A stretch of 54,701 bases of DNA. Origin: Phoronis australis. Taxonomy: Eukaryota > Phoronida > Phoronidae. The position numbers and the translations under genes are program-made. Below, piece after piece: positions 46,853-54,701 of this stretch. The notes beneath the pieces were generated by a model that was given only the letters and a program-made list of their open reading frames with translations, was not told where the DNA came from and did not search any database. Where the stretch lies: assembly GCA_002633005.1 (NCBI GenBank), contig NMRA01000038.1, positions 35,443-90,143 on the forward strand. The letters are read 5' to 3'. The stretch's first letter is position 1. The number at the start of each line of letters is the position of its first letter.

Positions 46853-48397
46853 AGTGGGATCGAGTGTTGCATTTTGTGGTGATTTCTCGCGAAATCTTGC
46901 GTTACATTGAGTTTTCACCAGGTTGTCGCGTCTACGGAACGCTCGCCTGAAAACTTGGAAAGGACGTACGAGGGGTTGCAATGTTCGAGAATCTGGGAAC
47001 ACTTTACAAATCAACAGCTTAACATACATAAAATTGAAACGAATTTTGACCATGGTCAGGGCTTTTTGCAATGAACAATGGGCATGACCCCGTTGTGTCC
47101 CCACCCTCCCTAATCCTTTTTTACGTCGGTGATGGTACCCAAAACAACCGACAAAATGAAGTCGTACTGCTATTTCTCCCCTGTACCTATGTGTTTTCCA
47201 GTCCTCGCCCAAGGTGTAATTCCACCTGGACTGGTTAACATATTATTTGGTTTGCTTTCACAACCAAGGATTCGAGTAACAAACGTGTGCTATTCCCCTT
47301 TTGTGGTAACGTCCGAAGCCCGAAATTGTACTGAGAATCAAACAGTTTCATTGGAAAACCTTCTATCCCATGAATGCTGCGTGCTGAGATACAATAAGTA
47401 TCCTTTACAGTCTTACAGCATGGTACCCAAGATATCACGACTGGGGTCTATTCTCCAAATTTGAATTACTTTTCACAATTTCCCGGTTCTACTTTTGATT
47501 GAACTCAAGGAACATGTAGTGTCCATCATTCTGTACATTACGGTTTATTGCAGATAAGTATCTACATGTAGTCCAATTTTGCGCTTGAAGACCCCAAATT
47601 TAGAGGCAGAAACTCCAGTAAAACTCGAGATAGGAAAATGTCAAAAAGAATCTCGAGTTCGAGTTGGCATACTAACATTTGACCTTTGACCCTGGTTATG
47701 GCAACAGTACAGCAAATCAAGTTTCTAAAAGCGTGCGCATTTTCGAAAAAGCACACTCGACGGTTTTATGACTTGGGATTTTGTTCCCAAAATTGTGCAT
47801 AGGCGCGTGTTCAGGAAAAGACTTCAACATAATCAGTGTTACAATGATTAAATTACTGACACATTTAAAAGTTCCTTTCTAGTTAAAGCTCGAGTCTGAG
47901 GTTACCCTAGAAATTTTTAACGTGGTATAATTTCCCAGCGGTTCTAATCAATTTTGCTTACGTCACTACAGATGTGACGCCAGCGGACGAGATCATTTCG
48001 CGCCACCTTTGTTTTGGCGACAGTTCAACCTGAACATCTGTGGATTGTACAGTATGTTATTTAACAAAAAATACCGTTCGCTTTCAACGATTGTTTTGCA
48101 ACAAACTAGATTGATTGAATTAGAACTCATATGAGTTGAATTTAGCCGGTTGGTCTGCAGTGGACAGTATGGCCGAGTGGGAAACCTCAACTTGACTCTC
48201 AGTAACGGAGCAATGGTAGAAAGTGGAAATAAGCGCATATTCGTTTATACTGGCATAGACGGAAGCTAGTGCACAGGCCCAGGCAACGTTTGAGCCGAGT
48301 GGAGGTCGAAGAAAGACACTTGGACTCCCACTGAGTTGACACCGCACCTAACAATTCCCTCACTGTACTCCTGGCACATTCGAAACAACAATAGCTT

Positions 48398-48580
48398 TTA
48401 GATCAAATCAACGATGAATTTTTCAAAAGCCGCCTCCAAGGCCTGTTCACTAAATCCGGACGACTCACTGCTCTCAACTGATTGTGAGCTGGGTCTGTAT
48501 TCACAGCCACTATTGATCATCGCTTCAGGGTTGCTTATGTGCTCTAGTTGGGCCGGAAACACCACCAACACATGGTGAAA
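48398..48580 (-). CDS. Possible terminal exon, unknown protein
   Basis: After a possible acceptor (accaatcacag, ending at 48581), a 60-codon frame runs HVLVVFPAQLEHISNPEAMI ... SSQSVESSESSGFSEQALEA ... EKFIVDLI and stops at 48398. A serine-rich linker followed by a helix-like acidic end looks more protein-like than the shadow frames. No family recognised. The acceptor pyrimidine tract is weak. Confidence 0.3.
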   Translation of the reverse strand, partial: FHHVLVVFPAQLEHISNPEAMINSGCEYRPSSQSVESSESSGFSEQALEAAFEKFIVDLI

Positions 48581-48975
48581 CTGTGATTGGTTTCGTCATG
48601 GGCTCTGCGGTGGCTCTGACACACGGGTGTGACAACAGCTTCTTGTGCGTAACTGCCGTGGCTGCAACTTGGAACGCTTCCCGTTTCAAAACGCAATCCG
48701 AGCACGTAGCGATGTACATGTAACAGAGCCGAACGTACAATGTAAGTATCGAGGGAATAACATCCTTCTCCAAAATGTGTCTTGGAGGTACTTTCATGTG
48801 CTCTACATGACTGATGGTACAAAATGTTAATATTTTTGCGCAGCTTTAGCTGAGACATGGACAGTCGATGCTCCATTCTCTCTCGGACGAGCCAACTTCG
48901 ACGTATCTGGCCTTCCATGGGAAATCTGTGAACTTCTGGAAACATATACTCAATGACAGCCCATAATGCGTGCAT
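48544..48975 (-). CDS. Unassigned 143-codon open frame
   Basis: The frame begins at ATG 48975 directly after a possible acceptor (ttcctgaacttag). The first part (MHALWAVIEYMFPEVHRFPM, EGQIRRSWLVRERMEHRLSM) looks coding; the later part does not. It overlaps the 48398-48580 frame in another phase, so at most the front half could be an exon. No domain recognised; it might be transposon-derived. Confidence 0.25.
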   Translation of the reverse strand: MHALWAVIEYMFPEVHRFPMEGQIRRSWLVRERMEHRLSMSQLKLRKNINILYHQSCRAHESTSKTHFGEGCYSLDTYIVRSALLHVHRYVLGLRFETGSVPSCSHGSYAQEAVVTPVCQSHRRAHDETNHSFTMCWWCFRPN

Positions 48976-49319
48976 CTAAGTTCAGGAACAAACTGTAGTC
49001 GATTAAAGGTCTAACTTGTTGCAAGCTAACACACTGACGCACCCGATGCCAGACAAAGTCCTGCGTGCATGGAAACACAATGACGCACCCCGCTGTGACC
49101 GGATCGATGGAAGGAATCGATTTGGTCTGCGGTCATAACATTCGGTGTGACGCATGCGGAAATAACTTAGAACCCGGAAAATCAATTTAAGTTAAAAAAT
49201 TATCCAGGATAACCCGAAAATCGTGTTTTAAATAAAATAACCCTAAAACGGTTGCTTTTCCCTTCGAGTTGTGAAATATCATTTGTTGGCATCATTAAAT
49301 ACAGAAGGCTGCTTATAAT

Positions 49320-49560
49320 GACACATGCCATTGTACCTTTTTCTAAGTTCAGTGCCTTTACACATTAAAAAAGAAAATGGTACTGGTCCTCAATTAAATT
49401 AGGACAGAAAGGGCACAGTCTCTTCTGACTCGTTATTATATAAGAGAGAACTTCAGGAAGAATACTTGAACTCGGAGAACAATCCAGTTTAATTGTTAAA
49501 AAGTTGAAAAATACAGTATCAGGAACAATTTTTTGCGTCTGATGCGCCCGTCGGTATAGG
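49320..49560 (-). pseudogene. LINE C-terminal zinc-motif fragment
   Basis: VLSYIITSQKRLCPFCPNLI followed by EDQYHFLF, a stop and then C is the Cx2C...H...C motif typical of LINE ORF2 C-termini (CPxC ... EDExHFLxxC). The stop falls between HFLF and the last cysteine and the frame stays open after it. Upstream the open frame runs back to 49775, where it reads through a small palindromic repeat, so only part of it derives from the LINE. Confidence 0.6.
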
Positions 49561-49705
49561 CAAGTACCGAAACCCGGAAGGAGAACTCTGCTCCTCTGGG
49601 GAGGAACACTTAGTCGCCTACAAATCTTGAATACATGAAATTCGTGAGACCATTTTCCTGACACTAGCCAATCCCAGATATTCCGCCAAATAAACTCCAG
49701 TTTAC

Positions 49706-49775
49706 ATGGGCGGCGCAACACTGAAAAAAGCGGGGGTCTATAGCCCGCCCCAGCACCGTATGGTGCACGGACCAT
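49706..49775. repeat. Palindromic repeat, best-kept copy
   Basis: 70 bp from ATGGGCGGCGCAACACTG to GTATGGTGCACGGACCAT, with a TCTATAGCCC core and near-complementary ends. It abuts the 49320-49560 LINE region and is read through by the 49365-49775 minus-strand frame, so that frame's start is not a real protein. Confidence 0.6.
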
Positions 49776-52011
49776 GGTTTGCTACATTCCTCCCGGTTAC
49801 GCGCCTCATTTTAGTCAGTTGCGTTTTCAATTAATTAATCGCCGACTTTTTTCTTAGACAACGGTGATTATTGATTGTAAAAATGTTTTGTCTAATAAAT
49901 GAAATTTAAAGTTAATTTAGTAAAAGGTTAACTTTTAGCGGCGAGGTGATTCATGGCATTTCCCGGTTGTCTTCATAGCTGTGGTGGCTGAACGGTAAAG
50001 ATTAAGCACACGTGCGTGTTTTTATAATTCAGGTGAGGAGCGCGCTGTTTGTGTTGTTGAAAAATTAACGTGTGTGTTTGTTTTTATTTTTCTTTTTGTT
50101 TAGCTTTAAATCTTAACATTTTAACGGCCGACAACGGGTGACAAGGCCGGTGTCTGTTTTCTGCCAAGCGAACTAAGTCTTGTAAATCGCACTGTCAGTT
50201 GCCGCGGCAATTACAGGCACCTTCTGCATTTTGATTCCAATTTCACGTTGGAGCAGTGAAGAAAGTACATTTAATGACCTTAAAAATTTTCCCCAATGGT
50301 ATTACCGGATTGTGTTCTTCAGTTGGAATTCGCAGTACCTTCGCGATGAGTCATGGCAGTGAGTGCTAGCAGTGGGGAGTGTGACGTTTTTACCACTTCA
50401 ACTGACAATTATGTTAAATACTCTTCATAGTCAAACAGAGGGCTAAACATTTGGACAATAGGCAACCAAATGTGTTTAAGAAGATCAAACATTGAATAAA
50501 AAATCTCCTGTGCTCATAATCAAACAATGGCGTTACGTTCAGAACGACTCTTTCCTGTTTCTCATCCGTCCTTCGTATTTTGGGTCTGTCTTTCCCGTCA
50601 GCAGATCCGACGTTCCAAAATCGTCGTTCCTACCGGCAGTCCGAACTTCAAATTGTAACACACATGAAAACTTCATTCATGAAGCCCATACCCCATTCCC
50701 AGATACCACGGTGAGAACTGTATTCTGTTACGTGTAATCCAGATGGCAAAATATCCAAGTTTACATGACTTCGAACTCCATATCTCATTAATAGCTGATC
50801 GAATTCAAGGTGCAGCGTTCTTCTTAGGATTGCTGTTTTTTTCAAAATATTCCAGTATTGCGTGATGGGCTATTAAATGTCTGTTTTTAGCAAATGATAT
50901 AAATAAATAAAAGTTTCATAAAGCACAAAGGAAATGATTGGCCGCTAGAAAAGTCTAACAGCATATAACAATACTTTATGTCAAAAGAATTGTTACCGTT
51001 TCTTTTGGTTTAATGTAGATAAAAAATGGTCACGCGACCTGACATGTCAGAATGATACACCGTCAATATGGCAAACTTGCTGAAGTTGTACTTTTACTGA
51101 TTTCACTAATATTGTATTGTACGTAAACTGCTCAAAAAGTAGGTGTACCATTCGTTTTTTGCTCATAATTTTCTAGAAGTTGAGCAACTGGTCAAATGTC
51201 ATATATGCAGAAGCTCAATAGGAAAGTCCATGTATATCGTAGGGGGTGTTTGTCCTTTGGTAAAATACTCGGTTTGAACAAAAAACACTAGTCACGAAAT
51301 GGATGATTTAAGTGGTGGTATGCTGTTTCAGAGGGTTGATTTTAGTTTTGAATATTATTGGTGCATTTAATTTCCAATGACGACAATCACAAATTCAAAT
51401 CTCACAGACGTGTCGCGAGGTTTTCGTTGCCCTGGTAGCAACTAGCTTTGTATGCGGCTAAATATTTATGGGCTTGGGACGCTTGTCAAAAACTAGTGGC
51501 TTATTGAAATGTCTTGTACTTTCTGACGCGCTGGGTGAGAGACTAAACTATTGTATCACGGTGTGCATGGGTTTGAAACGCCATCGTCTTGCGTCTTTAG
51601 TAACCTGGTCCAGTGCTGAGTAAATAGTATGTAGAGGACTGTTTAGAACATTTTCATTGGATCACATCACACAGCTACAGAAATGTATTTCAGAATCTTG
51701 CTCAAATAACTTAAGTTTATTCCACTGAAAGGGGACCTAAACAGGCCTCGGAACATGTTAAATGTGAGTCAGGTTTCTGAACTCGGAAACCCACATTGTT
51801 AAATCAGTCATTTTTACTCGTTTTCTGGTTAACGAATTTCCACGAAACCGTGTTCTCTCAACGTATGTCTAAAATGTCACAATTCAAGTTTTCAGGGAAT
51901 TTCCTACTGAACGCATGCATTACGCATGAATTGTCTCCATGTTCTCGATTTCCTAGAAGTTAGGTGCGAAAAATAAAATAGTGTGTTTACTTGTCTGCTA
52001 AATACACGGAC

Positions 52012-52191
52012 TTGTCGTTGAGGTTAGAATTTAACGCAAACACATTTTAGGATTTCTAAAGCACTTCCATTGTCGTTGAGGTTAGAATTTAACGCAAACA
52101 CATTTTAGGATTTCTAAAGCACTTCCATTGTCGTTGAGGTTAGAATTTAACGCAAACACATTTTAGGATTTCTAAAGCACTTCCATTGTCG
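52012..52191. repeat. 58-bp tandem triplication
   Basis: Three identical units starting TTGTCGTTGAGG at 52012, 52070 and 52128, each containing TTAACGCAAACACATTTTAG and ending GCACTTCCA, with a partial fourth start (TTGTCG). Perfect identity implies a recent expansion. Confidence 0.95.
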
Positions 52192-52417
52192 ATCCACATT
52201 TAGCATGTCAACAATATCGTTAAATAGAGTGTTTAGGAACATAAATGGGACGGTTAGAAACATTTAACGCGTTTATCCTTTCCGGAAGGTGTTTAACAAT
52301 ATATAAAATGACTTAAATATTATCGATTTTGTATAAAATCGTGAGCAAATAGAGATGGATATATCAATTCAAACGTTTATAAAAGTGGTCGCTTTAAGCG
52401 TTGAATAAATCCAGTTT

Positions 52418-52651
52418 TTGACAAATTCTGGATCACCTGACAGCATGTCTGTGAGTATCAAGATCAAAGCGGTGGATCACCTCGCTACATGTATTGTGCC
52501 CCTTTTAGTGAGTGGACATGCTGCTGAAAATCACTTCATAATGACCAGAGCCTTTTACTGGCTCGCCTGGCTTGAGATTGTGTATGTCCTTGTCGACACG
52601 CCTGCGTCACTAGCCATTTATCTAACAGTGTACAAAACTACAGATTTTTAA
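52418..52651 (+). CDS. Possible GPCR TM6-TM7 exon or relic
   Basis: A 77-residue open frame ending at TAA 52649-52651. HLATCIVPLLVSG fits a TM6 C-x-x-P pattern; WLAWLEIVYVLVDTPASLAI then YLTVYKTTDF fits TM7 of rhodopsin-like receptors of the type with NSSINFxIY instead of NPxxY. The gap from the TM6 proline to the residue aligned with 7.50 is 37, close to the usual 35-36. Asn7.49 would be Ser. A possible acceptor (cacctgacag, ending about 52441) precedes it. No upstream receptor exons were recognised, so it may be a lone exon, a relic or coincidence. Confidence 0.3.
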   Translation: MTNSGSPDSMSVSIKIKAVDHLATCIVPLLVSGHAAENHFIMTRAFYWLAWLEIVYVLVDTPASLAIYLTVYKTTDF

Positions 52652-54604
52652 TTCGGTAAAAGTGTATTATTTATGTATATTTAGTTGAAAGTCTGTAGAA
52701 TTTATTTTTACTTTATACCAATATGCCATTAAATGAGTTACGTGGACTTGTACTTTTCTGTAAAGTTTAGCGACAAAAGGTACAAGCACGTGCAAACAGC
52801 TGTATCCAAAATATGGGAAGGTTCCAAGTAAAATCTCAGACTTGATAAATTATCGTTTTGCTTTTGTTTTATGTAAGTTTTTGGGGTTTTTTTTTGCTTA
52901 AAAATCGTGAAAATTCTATTCTAATAACCCCTCATGCAAAAGTGAAACTTTTTAAAACGAGGAAGTTAAAAAGAAGAATGGCACTAGGGTGCATCGTGAA
53001 ACGTGTTTGGAAGGTTTGGCAAAATTCGTTGTTTTTGTGTTTGTTTTCTACTTCATGCTTCTAACTTGTCCAAAACATTTCTGAGAACAGTGCATAAAGC
53101 ACGGAATCTCAAAGTTTCGCATGTTGAGATATGTTCTGAACTTACAGCTAAATCTGGATTTTTTTCTAGGGCCGTACATAACTGGCGTTAATATTCACGG
53201 TTTTATCCTTAGGATACTTCATATATACATGTACATGTATATATCGTTTCCAACTATGCCCTTACACATGAGGCACAAACAAAAAGTCAAAAACAGCATT
53301 CCGTGTACTTGGGGGAGGACACGCTAACAAAATAAGTCATGGATCCATCCACGAGACACTGCCGGTATCCTTATTTCAACCGAGGACTTTAAAACATGAT
53401 GACAATCCTAAAACTACTAAAGCCTCCGCTTGTTGAGTTATACTTTTGATCTTTTCCTGGATATCGTTTTATAATTATCAATTCGATCAATTTATGCTAT
53501 GCACGTGTTTGACTGTCAAACAATTTTCTGCCGTACACTGTTTAAGCGTTCCACTTACCTCAGCATTTTTAATCGATGATACCAGTTGAGATCATTTCCC
53601 ATTGATAGAATGTTCCAATCGCATAAGTTTAAACTGACGGTCCTCATAATGGTGACTGAGTAATTTGCTACCTGTTTAACTTAAATACTATTTCCCAACA
53701 GGTAAAACACCAATTGATCACCGCGCATCAGTCATCGCTGAATCCGGGTCTTAAAGCCACGCTTAAAAATAGACCGCCGGATGTGAGAGTGCGCGAGGCA
53801 TGTTCAGGTTGCATTAAACCTGGGTCTACATTACGGTGTTACATGTAACCCATGTGTCTGAATTTTGTTAAAAGTGACTGGTGGTTAACACCCATGCACG
53901 CTGTCGGTCAGGGATTTTGATTTTGTGAGATTCATTTGAAATATTTCCAAAGTGCATGTACTTGTGTCATCAGAAACCATACAATCAAATGCACAAATCA
54001 TCGGCTCCTGTGCTACATGTGTGCCGAAAGAAAAAATGACAAGATATATTTTCAAAAGGTTTTATACATTATCTCTGTTGCTAAAGCTACAGACATTATA
54101 AAATTAGTAGCATCACCAATGCACAAATGTAAAGAAATATCTCAATTGTTCACTGGCATTGTGATGTAGAAAATAAACAAACTTAGATGTTCAAATCTAT
54201 ACTGTGCTTCTGGGCACTTTGAGCGTAATCAGAAAAATATAAAACATGTCGTTACTTAATTAAGCCGTAATCTTATTGACTTATAATAAGCATATAAGCT
54301 TTTACGTGAGTGAAACTCGTATCAATCTTCATTACTACAAACAAAACGATGAATACACTTAATTACCAGAGATCGGTTAATCCGCGGCATATACCTGGCG
54401 CCGTCGTGGGAAGGTAGCTATTATTCTTTGCCGACAGCTCCCCGTCTCCTTGCGCCTCAAGGAAATTCCAGTCCATGTTTTACTTTGAAGTAGTTATTGG
54501 GATGCTTTTAAATATTGGATTTCTTGTCTATTTGACTCTTTAAACTAATGTGAAATGACTGCAAATTTAAATTACGCAACCACAACGTGGTGTAAACATT
54601 TGCA

Positions 54605-54701
54605 CTTTTACCATCTTCTGCCCTCCTACCATTCATGCTTCCCTCAACCCCTGCCTCCACCCTCCTCTCCTTCCCTCCCTGCCTCCCTCCTTCCCTGCCT
54701 C
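54605..54701. repeat. Pyrimidine-rich tract at the window end
   Basis: CCCTCCTACC, then TCCCTCC/CTGCCTCC-type units run to the window edge. A low-complexity CT tract, cut by the window boundary. Confidence 0.8.

Noticed and set aside
46754-47212. 152-codon minus-strand frame
   Set aside because: It translates a TACATG simple repeat as CTCTCTC, has no domain pattern, and looks like chance openness in a GC-richer patch.
49365-49775. 136-codon frame as a whole gene
   Set aside because: Its start lies in a palindromic repeat and only its end resembles a LINE zinc motif; kept as a pseudogene fragment.

Overview
This window reads as invertebrate animal nuclear DNA. The base composition is AT-rich, the intergenic space is large and non-coding, the two recognisable genes have small exons separated by kilobase introns with GT-AG borders, and the rest is littered with decayed LINEs, miniature inverted-repeat elements and ACATGTAC-type simple sequence. 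That texture, plus a RASL11/RERG-type GTPase and an amidated peptide precursor ending in an RF motif, suggests a marine deuterostome such as a lancelet, hemichordate or echinoderm. The organism call is inference only. There is no sign of bacterial operons, rRNA or tRNA.

Two protein-coding genes can be rebuilt with confidence, both on the minus strand. (1) A four-exon Ras-like small GTPase (219 aa, RASL11/RERG-like) runs from an ATG at 27863 to a stop at 20300. All splice phases agree. A compact TATA + CRE + E-box promoter lies about 105-145 bases upstream of its ATG. Its nucleotide-binding motifs are strikingly non-canonical. (2) A two-exon, 135-aa secreted peptide precursor lies at 42641-40987: signal peptide, a Lys-Arg site, a 26-residue six-cysteine peptide ending Gly-Ile-Arg-Phe, then the amidation/cleavage signal Gly-Lys-Arg. 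This is the most interesting item. It has no ATG-initiated ORF of useful length and would be missed by simple ORF calling.

The rest is mobile-element archaeology. Decayed non-LTR retrotransposons lie at 262-760 (+), 24018-24263 (-, inside GTPase intron 2), 42690-44850 (-) and 49320-49560 (-). The 43-44 kb LINE is split by an 849-bp palindromic DNA element with TTAA-type ends (43738-44586), each arm of which carries a THAP-like protein start. I place it near Kolobok transposons. Other terminal-inverted-repeat elements lie at 4079-4335 (5-bp target duplication), 11933-12708 with a relative at 16482-17135, 33535-33700, 36283-36487 (5-bp target duplication) and 38815-39153 (TTAA ends). A roughly 70-bp palindromic family recurs at 30143, 31890-32012, 45016-45156, 46647 and 49706. 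Tandem repeats include an exact 58-bp triplication (52012-52191), an 18-bp triplication (40576-40633) and an ATC microsatellite (7453-7535).

A roughly 740-bp near-identical tandem copy (28421-29165 and 29167-29903), joined by a single N at 29166, is probably an assembly artefact from two alleles. Weaker candidates are a TM6-TM7-like receptor exon (52418-52651), a possible terminal exon at 48398-48580 with an ORF at 48544-48975, and a THAP-like relic near 14258. Stretches not listed as features showed nothing I could support.
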